From: Branchinecta lynchi
Taxonomy: Eukaryota; Arthropoda; Branchiopoda; Anostraca; Branchinectidae
DNA: 64,000 bases
Direction of reading: 5' to 3'
Assembly (NCBI GenBank): GCA_023053575.1
Contig: JAKZAP010000053.1
Span: 124,001 to 188,000, forward strand
Part shown: one piece after another, positions 44,835-54,382 of the stretch
How the letters are laid out: every line of letters starts with the position of its first letter
Position numbering within the stretch: the stretch's first letter is position 1
Program-made: the position numbers and the translations under genes
Notes under the pieces: model-generated
What the model saw: only the letters and a program-made list of their open reading frames with translations
Databases searched by the model: none
What the model was told of the DNA's origin: nothing

Positions 44835-46060
44835 GAGTTAGTAGTGCCAAAAATTGTCATAAAATACGAAGAAAATAAAAAAAATTTAATGCTGCTGGCA
44901 CCGCCCGCTTTGGCCCCTGCAGTTGCCCTCCCCTCCTTGAAACCGACTATACGCTAGTGGTTGCTTTCATCTTTGTTTGCTGGTTATGTCGCCTGATTTT
45001 TCTTGTTGCAACTTATTCTCTGTGCTGAAGACAGTTTACAGAATTTACAGGTTACTTACCTATCTCGTCTAATATCAACATACCAAGTACCAAGGTTACC
45101 ATGTTTCTTCTTCTGTTTCTTCCCAACCATTCTCTCTGATCATCTTATTAGTCCAAAGACCGGTTGTGCAGGTTTTGACAAGATTTTCATAAGTGTATTT
45201 TATCTTGTCTAATATCATTATACAGAGTATCATGGTTGCCACGTTTCTTCTCTTTACGTGGCGTATCATGCTCCCAACCATTCTCTCTGACCATGTATCG
45301 CTGTTTGACTGTGTAGCTCCTCCCACAGGGCGGGGCTTAGCTAAATACTGTCACTCGTCAACCCTTTGCTTACTAGTGCCTTACTGCCTTACTTAGTGGA
45401 GTTACTAGTGCCAAAAATTGTCATAAAATACGAAAAAAATACAAAAAATTTAACGCTGGTGGCACTGCCCGCTTTGGCCCCTGCAGTTGCCCTCCCCTCC
45501 TTGAAACCGAATATACGCTAGTGGTTGATTTCATCTTTGTTTGCTGGTTATGTCACCTGATTTTTCTTGTTCCAACTTATTCTCTGTGCTGAAGATAGTT
45601 CACAGAATTTACAGGTTACTTACCTACCGTATCTCGTGTAATATCAACATACCAAGTACCAAGGTTGCCATGTTTCTTCCCAACCATTCTCTCTGATCAT
45701 CTTATTAGTCCAAAGACCAGTTGTGCAGGTTTTGCCAAGATTTTCATAAGTGTATTTTATCTCGTCTAATATCATTATACCGAGTATTACGGTTGCCACG
45801 TTTCTTCTCTTTACGTGGCGTACCATGCTCCCAACTATTCTCTCTGATCATATGCGAAGACCGGCTGTGCAGGTTTTTCCAAGATTTTCATAAGTGTATC
45901 TTATCTCGTCTATTATCATTACACCGAGTATCACTGTTGCCACGTTTATTCTCTTTACTTGGCGTATCATGCTCCCAACCATTCTCTCTGATCAAGTTAT
46001 TGGTCCAAAGACTGATTGTGCAGGTTTTGCCAAGATTGATGTTCCTACGGCCCAAGCTGA
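44835..46060 (+). repeat. Direct duplication with internal ~140-bp repeats
   Basis: 44835-45170 and 45395-45720 are near-identical direct copies (AGTGCCAAAAATTGTCATAA, GGCCCCTGCAGTTGCCCTCC). Each is followed by units containing AGATTTTCATAAGTGTATTTTATC, CACGTTTCTTCTCTTTACGTGGCG and CCAACCATTCTCTCTGATCA; at least four such units are visible. It reads as a tandem expansion; no gene is supported. Confidence 0.65.
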
Positions 46061-46075
46061 CTGCGAATCATATTG

Positions 46076-46231
46076 GACGGTGCAAAACGGATAAGTCAGC
46101 TACATTTTATTCGAGCTATATTTTGGCCCTTCTTGGCAAGGGTCCTCTTCATGCCTGAAGAGGACCCTTGCCAAGAAGGGCCAAAATATAGCTCGAATAA
46201 AATGTAGCTGACTTATCCGTTTTGCACCGTC
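46076..46231. repeat. Perfect 156-bp palindrome (76-bp arms, 4-nt loop)
   Basis: GACGGTGCAAAACGGATAAG on the left and its exact inverse on the right; the arms match base for base up to the 4-nt centre TGCC. One or both arms also occur, diverged, at 24.83, 38.92, 42.19 and 46.29 kb. Each arm contains CCTGAAGAGGACCCTTGCC and AAGAAGGGCC(A/G)AAATATAGC. It is probably a mobile hairpin or MITE family. Confidence 0.8.
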
Positions 46232-46289
46232 AAATATGATATATTTTGACTATTATATTTTGACGCTTCTATTTCTATTTTGACTATTA

Positions 46290-46430
46290 TATTTTGACGA
46301 GCTATATTTTGGCCCTTCTTGGCAAGGGTCCTCTTCATGAGCCTGAAGAGGACACTTGCCAAGAAGGGCCGAAATATAGCTCGAATAAAATGTAGCTGAC
46401 TTATCCGTTTTGCACCGTCAAATATAATTT
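46290..46430. repeat. Second, imperfect palindrome of the same family
   Basis: GAGCTATATTTTGGCCCTTC and its inverse flank 'cttcatgagcctgaag'; only the right arm extends to TTTGCACCGTC. The two palindromes are separated by short 'tattttgactatta' repeats and share the insertion neighbourhood. Confidence 0.65.
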
Positions 46431-46625
46431 TGCCAAGATTGTCGTTAAGAAGCAAGGGACTTAGCAAGAGGCTAAAAACAGACGAAGCCTTGCGTAACTT
46501 TATGCAACTATATCTAAGTATTAATGTGGTCAGCTATCTCAAAACCTCTTCGCAGCAATACAGTCTGAGCATAGGTGTGCTTTAAGTAGTTTTCCTAATC
46601 TTTTTGTTCTAAGTTTGATTTTCAG

Positions 46626-46788
46626 TTACAGGCGGATGAGATATGTGGCTTACCGAAAGTTTGTCAGGATGGTTTACCAGTTTCTGGGTCGCAGTATTAG
46701 CGGGGCCCTTCCATCCTGCGCCTATAAAGCTATACGAGAGCATTACCCAGAGTTGGAAGATGAATACACTGGCTTTCTTCATGCCTAA
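46626..46788 (+). pseudogene. P2X7-like C-terminal cysteine-rich exon, probable remnant
   Basis: After an acceptor-like TTTGATTTTCAG the frame encodes MRYVAYRKFVRMVYQFLG, ALPSCAYKAIREHYPE and YTGFLHA before a stop at 46786-46788. YR-x-F, LPSC-x2-x-IR-x2-(Y/F)P and YxGF are the hallmarks of the P2X7 'ballast'-like domain, which occurs in many invertebrate multi-copy genes, often without a P2X channel. Upstream cysteine-rich exons are not seen. It is either the last exon of a gene whose other parts lie elsewhere or were lost, or a pseudo-exon. Confidence 0.5.
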
Positions 46789-47362
46789 CAAACCAGCATC
46801 ATGCTACCTCCATACTGCCAATAAGCCATTCTGAGGACAAAGTGATCCAACATTTTTGACAGACAAAATGTGACAAAAGTTTTGTGCCGGCTTCGACAGC
46901 AGTTCTTGGACTGCAAGCAGACCAGAATTTATTGACTTTCCGCTCTACATCAGTGAATGACCAAAGCAGTCTCCCTCCAGAATGTGAAGGGAATAAAAAG
47001 GTCCTTTGAGCTAAGAGTCCTCAACGGCACAGCGGTCGGCATGTATGATGATCAGTGTACGGCTTGCAGTGACATTCAGAACTCCTTGAGCCTTGACCGA
47101 CATGCTGTTCTGAGAAAGACCTTGCTGATGTTTGCAAAGTTCTACAAGAATACTGCAATCTCTTAATTTGTGAGAGAGCTCTACCAGTTTTATACAGAGT
47201 GATGTTTTCTACGGTTGTGTTAACAGTGAAGGCTACATGTGATCACTTATGAAATGCAGATTGAAATGGGGGTCATGTTTCACCTGAATGACCGCCACAG
47301 TTTCTGGCCTACCTTCCTGCCCCATGATACAAATGAATCCAAGAGTGTTTTTATTTACTTCA
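46789..47362. other. Unassigned; small open frame, target region of the LTR element
   Basis: A 69-codon frame at 46957-47166 (VLNGTAVGMYDDQCTACSDI) has no family I recognise. The stretch looks like former exonic sequence (balanced composition, no repeats), perhaps belonging to the gene that supplied the P2X7-like exon. The LTR element begins at 47363. Confidence 0.3.
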
Positions 47363-47946
47363 TGTGAGGATACATCTAGTATACAAATATATCTTGATCA
47401 AAGCTTGTTCAACAAGCTCTATCCTCAACTCTCTCTATTTCCGACTAGCTCTAACGCCCACGCTTTTCTCCGACGGAGAGAGTTTATTTCCTTTTCTCCA
47501 ATCAAAGAACTCTTTTCCCCATCAAGAACCTAGACAAACTCACTCCGTTGGTCACCAACCCTTTCATACTGCTAGGACGTACGAACAGTAGCCCTATTCG
47601 CACTCAGTTGATATTTCCAAGGGCTTAAAAGGACCAACTTCGCAGTTCGGATCTCAGTTCGACTTGGGAGTTCGACCTGGGCTCTGTTCTCAGTTCAGTT
47701 GACCTCTGAGCAAATTAAGTGACAAGTGTTAACCAACCTATCTTCAATGTAAGTACGAACCTTAATAAATGTGTTTTAGTTATTGACCTACGAACTGAGT
47801 ATCGCGTTCGAAAAGACTCGGGGTATAACGGTGTATTCGCACCACAAACCAGTCGCCAATATTATATTACGCTCGCCCGCTACTCTCAACCACACCACTG
47901 AGGTATCTTCACGCTACACGCAGAACACGCGTCAACAGTTTTTTCA
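47363..47946 (+). repeat. 5' LTR
   Basis: It starts with TG at 47363, and the same start at 63803 fixes the left edge. The right edge is inferred: the sequence ends ...TTTTTTCA before TTTGGTGACATGCG, which looks like a primer-binding site, giving about 584 bp. The LTR contains CTTAATAAATG, a possible polyadenylation signal, at about 47762. Confidence 0.75.
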
Positions 47947-48263
47947 TATTTGGTGACATGCGCGGTCAATAACTAAAAAAAAAAAGAAAAAAGAAAAAAC
48001 GGACATCCGAAATATTGGTACGATGATATTTAATACCCATTTGATTTTTAACCATGAATCAATCACCCATGTTTAACGACGATCTTTAAAGACATGATGC
48101 AAAACCCAAAACAAACCCATTTTTTTCATTGATTACAACTAAACCCATAAATGAACCAATCACAAGTTCTAGGCATAAAACTCGTAAAAGATAGGCATTT
48201 CTCATGAAATTTGAAAATATTTAATATTCTGATTTTATTTCTCGTGATATAAAATCTGAAAAA
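47947..48263 (+). promoter_or_regulatory. Leader with probable primer-binding site
   Basis: TTTGGTGACATGCGCGG at about 47949-47965 lies directly after the LTR, where Gypsy elements carry a tRNA primer site; TGGTGAC-type starts are common there. The tRNA was not identified. The rest is an untranslated leader containing A-rich runs. Confidence 0.5.
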
Positions 48264-48578
48264 ATGGCAACAGCCGAAGAACGTTTTTACGGGGCGTCCG
48301 AAAAAGCTCAAAAAACAAACCTACTTAAAAACATCCCAGAATTTGATGGCGCGACGGACGTATCGGAATTCTTGCAAATTCTTGACTACATCATAAACTA
48401 TGCGGGAGGAGACGCGGAATGGGCAAGCATTAAAAGCATCCTGCCCCTACGACTGAAAGGAACCGCGCTAAAATATGTCGCAACAATAATGACGGATACC
48501 CTGACATACGCGCAATTCGTAGACCAGTTCAGACAACGCTTCAAAGAAACGACAGACCTTGAAAAACTAAGGTATGAT
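48264..48578 (+). CDS. Gag, N-terminal piece (split by LINE C)
   Basis: The ATG at 48264 opens a frame with PEFDGATDVSEFLQILDYII and LRLKGTALKYVATIM, typical of a Ty3/Gypsy gag (retrotrans_gag-like capsid). It runs until the microsatellite tail of the minus-strand LINE C at about 48579. The rest of gag resumes at about 53537. The gene is therefore disrupted. Confidence 0.8.
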
Positions 48579-48670
48579 ATATGATATGATATATATTTAC
48601 ACAAAAAGCCCGAGGGCCATGGCAATACAAAACAAAATAAAAATAAATTTTCACTAAATTACTAATAAAC

Positions 48671-51600
48671 CTAAATGAATCTTTCACGATGCTTCATCGA
48701 AAGCTTAAGGAATCTTCCCAACTGGTGAACTCCCGAAAAACATTCATCCTTCATTACTTTAACCAACCATTCCTCATCGTACACTCTTTTTCCAAACACT
48801 TCATCCCTCAACCCATCCAATTCACTACATTCACACATCAGGTGCAACACATTCTCATTCATCTCCCCACACATAGGGCAGTAGTAAGGACCAATCCGAC
48901 TTAAACCCCTTCCCACATACCTCCTCCTATCCCCTAGCGGTAAACAATCACCCCTCATACTTATCACCCACGCTAACTCCTCCCTATTCAACCCTGCTTT
49001 AAAATAAATACTTTCCCCCCATGTCTCTTTAGCATCTCTGTAAAACCTCAACGAGCTAAACTTACCGACATCACACTGCCACAGCTGTATTTCCTGATCC
49101 ATCAACACCTTTTTAACCACACCTGCAACATCTCCTACTTCATGACCTTGCCCCTCCCCGTTATTCCAAAGCGAGCTAACCCCACACTGGTCCAAAATTT
49201 GTTTTATTTGGGACGCCCAAGAATCACTCGACTCATCCCGTAATGATTCCATATATGCTGCTTTAAGCACCCGTACTCGCGGCATATTAATAATTCTTTC
49301 CCAAAAACTCACCATATTAACCAACCTTCTATTTCTTAACGAAACTAGACCTAGATCTCCTCTCACCACTAATCCATTAATCCTATTGCTTAACCCTAGT
49401 AACCTCTTAAAATAACCTAGTTGTACTTGTTCTATTTTTTCTGCCTTACTAAATCCCCAAATCTCTGAAGCATAATGCATTACTGGCACCACTTTCGTTG
49501 AAAATATTTCTTTATGCAGCTTCAGATTCGTTACCTCCTTTAGACTACTTCTTAAAATCAAATTACCACAATTTTTTCCCTTTCTCACATTCTGTTCCAC
49601 CTGCTTACCAAACATTCCCCCAACCGCTTTAAATTTGCATCCCAAATAAACACATTCCTCCTTCACCTCCAATACAGCTTCACCGTACTTAAAAATCTCT
49701 CCTTCTTTCCGCTTTCCACCCTTTCTAAATACCACTACCACCGTTTTCTTAACATTCAAATCTAGCTCTTTCTTTTCAAGGTATAACTTCAAAATATCCA
49801 ATAGTTTCTGCAATTTTGTATGGGATTCTGCCACCAGGGTTAGATCATCTGCAAAAAGCAACAAACAAAGAGACACTACGTCAAGCGTTAACAAAGGAGC
49901 ATTATTGTCTACCATAAACTTTTCAACATCATTAATAAAAACAGAAAACAACTTAGGGGAAAGCGTGCAACCCTGCTTAACACCTAGAACAGACTTAATC
50001 TCTCTTGACAGTTTACCAAGTACTCTCACCACCACCCTCGTATTAACATACATCTCCACAATCAACAATACAAACAATTTTGGAAGACCAATTTCTAGTA
50101 ATGTCTGCATTAACAACTTTCTATTTATATTATCAAAAGCCCCCCTCAAATCCACAAAAGCTACATAAAGTTTCTTTCCTCTACCTCGAGTATATTTTCT
50201 AATTAACACATGCAACGCGAAAATCTGGTCTAACGTACTGTATCCTTCCTTAAAACCTGCCTGAATATAACTTAATATTTCATTTTTATTCAACCATTTT
50301 TTCAGCCTAACATCTATTACTTTACATAAAATTTTACTCAATACATTACCTAGGCTAATCCCCCTGTAATTCTCATGCTTATTCCTATCTCCTTTTTTGA
50401 AAACTGGAACCATCATTGAAATATTCCACTGCTCAGGCCATCTTGCTTTCTCGACAATACATGTAAACAAAAGTGCCAACAATGGAAGCAAATGGACTCT
50501 TCCCCATTTCCAAATTACTGCTGGGATACCATCCATACCAGGTGCCGAACCACCTTTCATCTGCTTCAGTGAATGCCAAATTTCCTCCTCACAAACTGCA
50601 TCTGTAAGCATGTAATCAGATTCTTTCATCGGGAATGGAACTTCTGACCTTAACGAAGTGGCAAATTCATCCGTAAGAATCTTTCCCGGGTCGTTTTCCG
50701 ACTCCAGATGTTCAGGCCATGTGTGTGCAGGCGGGACTGCGTTTCCTTGATCTCCTTCTATCTGGTGTTTAACTAATTTCCAAAATTTCTTACTATCCTT
50801 AATTTTATAACTCTTAACTATCTCCATATTAATATTATCTGCCATTGCTTTCTTTTTTGCCCTTAAAAGATTTTTATATTCTCTTCTTACCTTCCGATAT
50901 TCATCTAGCCTACATCCTGATAATGGACCTCCAACTTTTACCTTTTTTAAAGCTTCAATTACCTCACTTCTCTTAACATCACATTCCTCATCAAAAAATT
51001 CCTTATTAATCCTCTTCTGCTTTTTTTCCTTACCACTAGTTCTAGCTGCATCATACACTACCTTCGTTATCTGCAAAACAGCTTCTTCAATCTCTCCTCT
51101 CTTAATGACATCAGCACAATTATCCAACTCTAACATAATACTATCTACGCCTAGCCTATTTAAAAATACACTTTCACTAAGATTATCCGTGATCAGTGTT
51201 TTTTTCCGCACCGATGTACTTACTCCGTCTCTTCCGCTTTCTCTTCTTCCTTTGTCTGGACGAGGGTTAGAACCCTCTCTAATTCTCATCTCCAACTCAA
51301 TAGGAACATGGTCAGATCCAATCACATCCATTACTCTGAAGTTCTTACAACGAGGCCAAAGAGACATGTTAACCAAAATAAAATCAATAACGCTAGGAGC
51401 CCCACTCGAAAAACACGTATAATTTCCTATCCCTTTATCCTCACCCAAACGCCCATTTAAAATTATCATATTTTCAACACCACTATAATCCAAAAGATTA
51501 TTTCCCCACCTGTTCTTTTTTCTTCCCTGGTCCTTGCTACTCCTCCTACCATACATCCTCTCATGCACGCCGTCTTGTTGGGAGTTCCCGTGGGAGTCAT

Positions 51601-52108
51601 CCTGGAGCTCTGAATCCACAATCCAATTCTCAAAATCCTCCCTCACATAAGCATTGAAGTCACCTAAAACAACACAATTATGATTAGCAAACTTTTTTCT
51701 ATATTTACACGTTTCTGAAGACAGTATATCCCATGTATTTTCACGGCTGGCGTAACTACTTGACTCAGGCGGAATATACACGCTACAAACTAAATATCTT
51801 TGCTCACCAATAACCAAGCGTAACCACACTAAATTCTCTGAATCACTTCGCAATCTTTCACAATCCTTACACATTCCTTTTCTGACTAAAACGTTCACTC
51901 CTCCATAAACCCTTCCATTCTTACTTTTCTTCCTGCACGCACTATAACTAAAAAACTGTGAAATAGAAATAGGTTCTTCTCTCCATGTTTCAACTAAACT
52001 AATCAAATCTAATTCTTTATTTCGAATCAAATTATCAAACTTTTGATCGTCAAAACCTTGGATATTCCAATGTACAAACTTTATAACTTGCTCATGGCCC
52101 TCTAGTAC
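48671..52108 (-). CDS. LINE C ORF2: endonuclease, reverse transcriptase, zinc finger
   Basis: The frame is open from the codon after the ORF1 UAG (52109-52111). The endonuclease starts at once (FVHWNIQGF), with ETWREE, VLGDFNAYV and GSDHVPIELEM. RT motifs follow: YRGISLGNVLSK, VAFVDLRGAFDNI (catalytic D), GVKQGCTLSPKLF and LLLFADDLTLVA (ADD). The C-terminus has a CCHC-type cluster, YCPMCGEMNENVLHLMCEC. The first ATG lies about 50 codons beyond TTG 52030, inside the endonuclease, so initiation at a normal AUG would remove catalytic sequence. Expression by readthrough or reinitiation is inferred. ORF2 is about 1,145 residues, normal for a LINE. Confidence 0.85.
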   Translation of the reverse strand, partial: VLEGHEQVIKFVHWNIQGFDDQKFDNLIRNKELDLISLVETWREEPISISQFFSYSACRKKSKNGRVYGGVNVLVRKGMCKDCERLRSDSENLVWLRLVIGEQRYLVCSVYIPPESSSYASRENTWDILSSETCKYRKKFANHNCVVLGDFNAYVREDFENWIVDSELQDDSHGNSQQDGVHERMYGRRSSKDQGRKKNRWGNNLLDYSGVENMIILNGRLGEDKGIGNYTCFSSGAPSVIDFILVNMSLWPRCKNFRVMDVIGSDHVPIELEMRIREGSNPRPDKGRRESGRDGVSTSVRKKTLITDNLSESVFLNRLGVDSIMLELDNCADVIKRGEIEEAVLQITKVVYDAARTSGKEKKQKRINKEFFDEECDVKRSEVIEALKKVKVGGPLSGCRLDEYRKVRREYKNLLRAKKKAMADNINMEIVKSYKIKDSKKFWKLVKHQIEGDQGNAVPPAHTWPEHLESENDPGKILTDEFATSLRSEVPFPMKESDYMLTDAVCEEEIWHSLKQMKGGSAPGMDGIPAVIWKWGRVHLLPLLALLFTCIVEKARWPEQWNISMMVPVFKKGDRNKHENYRGISLGNVLSKILCKVIDVRLKKWLNKNEILSYIQAGFKEGYSTLDQIFALHVLIRKYTRGRGKKLYVAFVDLRGAFDNINRKLLMQTLLEIGLPKLFVLLIVEMYVNTRVVVRVLGKLSREIKSVLGVKQGCTLSPKLFSVFINDVEKFMVDNNAPLLTLDVVSLCLLLFADDLTLVAESHTKLQKLLDILKLYLEKKELDLNVKKTVVVVFRKGGKRKEGEIFKYGEAVLEVKEECVYLGCKFKAVGGMFGKQVEQNVRKGKNCGNLILRSSLKEVTNLKLHKEIFSTKVVPVMHYASEIWGFSKAEKIEQVQLGYFKRLLGLSNRINGLVVRGDLGLVSLRNRRLVNMVSFWERIINMPRVRVLKAAYMESLRDESSDSWASQIKQILDQCGVSSLWNNGEGQGHEVGDVAGVVKKVLMDQEIQLWQCDVGKFSSLRFYRDAKETWGESIYFKAGLNREELAWVISMRGDCLPLGDRRRYVGRGLSRIGPYYCPMCGEMNENVLHLMCECSELDGLRDEVFGKRVYDEEWLVKVMKDECFSGVHQLGRFLKLSMKHRERFI

Positions 52109-53383
52109 CTAATCACGTTTTGCGTGACGATCCGACCCATATTCCGAGCACGCATCTTCGAAATCTAGATCAAATGTTTCGTCTCTTCCCCGATCATCAT
52201 TTGAAAACAACTGCCTTGGATTCATTTCACGTGCATTAGCATAATCCCTACAGCCTCTGTTACTTGCCATAGGCCTACCACCACTTCCATGTCGCATGTA
52301 ACTAGCACTAGGCTGGAGTAGGGTATCACTAGGGGTCACAACCTGGTCACTGCTACGCTTTCCCTGCCTTGTCCCGGCAGCTATTACCTCACCCCCTACC
52401 TCATTCACTGGGGTCGCGACCTGGTCATTTGCACCGCTCCCACTTTGCCTATTGGGAGGAACTCGTAAATTGGGTGCCGTCACAACTTGTATCTCATTAG
52501 TGCCCCTATCCTGTGCCCGTTCAAAATGATGGTGGTCTCCTTGCTGGACGCGTTGCGCACCATTAAACAATGCTGACGAAGAAGCTGCCGCTCTTTCATC
52601 CCTGTCTCTACCCATTTCTCGACTATGGTTTTGCGGCGCTTGGTTTTGTGACTGTCTCCCTTCTCGTTCAGTTATTTCAATCACTTTTCCCGCCTTCTTG
52701 TCATAAACGAATACTCGACTACCTACGTGGAGTCGTGTACCCCTCAGGCTGGCACTGCGCTGTTCGTTCCTGGCTCTGACATACAACGGCTTCAGTTTAT
52801 TTCTCGCGATTAGTTCATTTTCGGTGTAGTCCGGGGCAGCCGCAAGCGATACACTTTTGAGATAACGATGAGAACTTAGGATTGTGTTTCGTAGTTCAAC
52901 GGTTGACAATTTAAGCAGTACAGGGCGGACCCCTTGGCCCGCTGACAGTCTGAAAACGTCTTTTAGATCCGAATTTCCCATATTCAGGTTTGGGATCACA
53001 GCGTTTAAACACACCAAAACATCATGGCGGAGGGAGGGGCCTTTCCTCGCAGGATCAAAATTGTAGAGAACTATGTTCGATCTCTTGCTTTCGGCTTCTA
53101 AACGGTCAATTTTTGCTCGATCCTGGCTTACGTTATCTCGTAAAACCACAACCTCCTGGTTCAACTCTTCCGTACGTGCCAAAACATTCGCAAGATCAGA
53201 TTCAAACTTAGTCGTCACAACCGAAAATTCAATCCGTAGTTGGTCCACCTTTTTTTCCAATGGATCTAGGTGGTTCAGCTTTCGGTTCATTTCCTGGAGC
53301 ATGGACATAATGTTCTTGAGACTAGGAGCAGGCTCACCATCTCCCGAAATCCCATCCATCGGTAAGCCTTCAAGACTCTCCAT
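52109..53383 (-). CDS. LINE C ORF1, coiled-coil/RRM-like RNA-binding protein
   Basis: The ATG at 53381-53383 opens 424 codons. Residues about 20-105 are heptad-rich (NIMSMLQEMNRKLNHLDPLEKKVD...), a coiled coil. Residues about 106-230 (NIVLYNF...DVFRLSAGQGVRPVLLKL...YLKSVSLAAAPDYTENE) resemble the RRM-plus-CTD of L1-type ORF1 (transposase_22 fold). The C-terminal half is low-complexity and polar. There are no zinc knuckles, unlike LINE A. It probably forms trimers that package LINE RNA. It ends ...HAKRD-UAG, in the same frame as ORF2. Confidence 0.8.
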   Translation of the reverse strand: MESLEGLPMDGISGDGEPAPSLKNIMSMLQEMNRKLNHLDPLEKKVDQLRIEFSVVTTKFESDLANVLARTEELNQEVVVLRDNVSQDRAKIDRLEAESKRSNIVLYNFDPARKGPSLRHDVLVCLNAVIPNLNMGNSDLKDVFRLSAGQGVRPVLLKLSTVELRNTILSSHRYLKSVSLAAAPDYTENELIARNKLKPLYVRARNEQRSASLRGTRLHVGSRVFVYDKKAGKVIEITEREGRQSQNQAPQNHSREMGRDRDERAAASSSALFNGAQRVQQGDHHHFERAQDRGTNEIQVVTAPNLRVPPNRQSGSGANDQVATPVNEVGGEVIAAGTRQGKRSSDQVVTPSDTLLQPSASYMRHGSGGRPMASNRGCRDYANAREMNPRQLFSNDDRGRDETFDLDFEDACSEYGSDRHAKRD

Positions 53384-53536
53384 TCGTTAAGCCTACTAAA
53401 AATCAACGATCTACCTGGTTCTGTGCACACAATATACTCCAGCACAAGAGTTTTAGCGCTTGTCCTGATATCGCTCAGGACAGGGCGTCTTCGAAGGCGA
53501 AGGTATCAGCGTCGTTAATCCTTATCGATAAACTCG

Positions 53537-54382
53537 ATGTTCACCCTTCGAATACTGAATGAATACTGGAATGAATATGACATCCCGACCTTGCTCCCTC
53601 ACATGTCAGTCAGGGATTACGCGGACTTAGTGCGTCGCAAGACAGCAGTCACCCTAGGGGATACGGTTAACGAAACTTTCACAAGGGCAGTCTTTGAGAA
53701 CTTCAAAATTGGTCTGCCGGAGCGACTTTTCAAAATCTGTGTAAGTAGACGGATCCAAAATCTCGAATCGGCCATCGAAACGGTTGAAAACGAAATATCT
53801 ATAGACAACCTGGTAAAAGCCCACCGAAAAATATCAATCAATGCAACGGGATCAGTAGAAACCCCAGGTAATACTAGGTCCAGGTCTGCATCACCTTCAA
53901 GCCACGAAAACCGAATAAGAGATAGGTCACCGGAAACCTCCCACAAATTGGCTAATATTCCACCCCGTAGGGTATCCTTCACAGAAAATGAAAACAACCA
54001 GTTCAGACAGCAATCCAAACCCCCAAATGCAACAGAATTTTCACCCAGAAGAAAAATTACCTGCTACTATTGCAATAAAGACGGTCACATCCAGCGAAAT
54101 TGCTTTAAACGCGAACGGGACGTCGCTTACCAAGCAGCGGCAATCGGGTACTCTCCTTCTCGCTCCCGACCAAACGAATTCTCTTCGTATTCTCGTTTCC
54201 AGCCACGAACTCAGGCTTTTTCCAGCCAAAATCGCGATCAATACCTCCTGGGATCCGCAAGATCTTTTTCCCAGCAGGGACCAAGACGCAGCCACTCCGC
54301 GGGATATCCTAGTCCTAGATTCCAAAATAATTATGAACGTTTTCCAAAAAACGAGGTTTTCGCTGCTGCACCAAGGACTTAG
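53537..54382 (+). CDS. Gag, C-terminal piece with zinc knuckle
   Basis: The frame resumes after LINE C with the rest of the capsid-like region (ILNEYWNEYDIPTLLPHMSV; RRIQNLESAIETVENE). It continues through an S/R/P-rich linker to one CCHC knuckle, CYYCNKDGHIQRNC, at about residue 175. It stops at TAG 54380-54382. A slippery AAAAAAC at 54346-54352 lies in phase just before the stop, leading into the protease frame. Confidence 0.8.
   Translation: MFTLRILNEYWNEYDIPTLLPHMSVRDYADLVRRKTAVTLGDTVNETFTRAVFENFKIGLPERLFKICVSRRIQNLESAIETVENEISIDNLVKAHRKISINATGSVETPGNTRSRSASPSSHENRIRDRSPETSHKLANIPPRRVSFTENENNQFRQQSKPPNATEFSPRRKITCYYCNKDGHIQRNCFKRERDVAYQAAAIGYSPSRSRPNEFSSYSRFQPRTQAFSSQNRDQYLLGSARSFSQQGPRRSHSAGYPSPRFQNNYERFPKNEVFAAAPRT

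Larger units (their letters stand above)
48576..53530 (-). mobile_element. LINE C: full-length, intact non-LTR retrotransposon
   Basis: Reading minus-strand: 5' UTR (about 53530-53384), ORF1, a UAG, ORF2, then a short 3' UTR and a (TATCA)n-type tail at 48576-48600. Both ORFs are undamaged over 1.27 kb and 3.44 kb. It sits in gag of a retrotransposon whose LTRs look identical, so it is younger still. The exact edges and target duplication are not resolved because the tail is repetitive. Confidence 0.85.
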
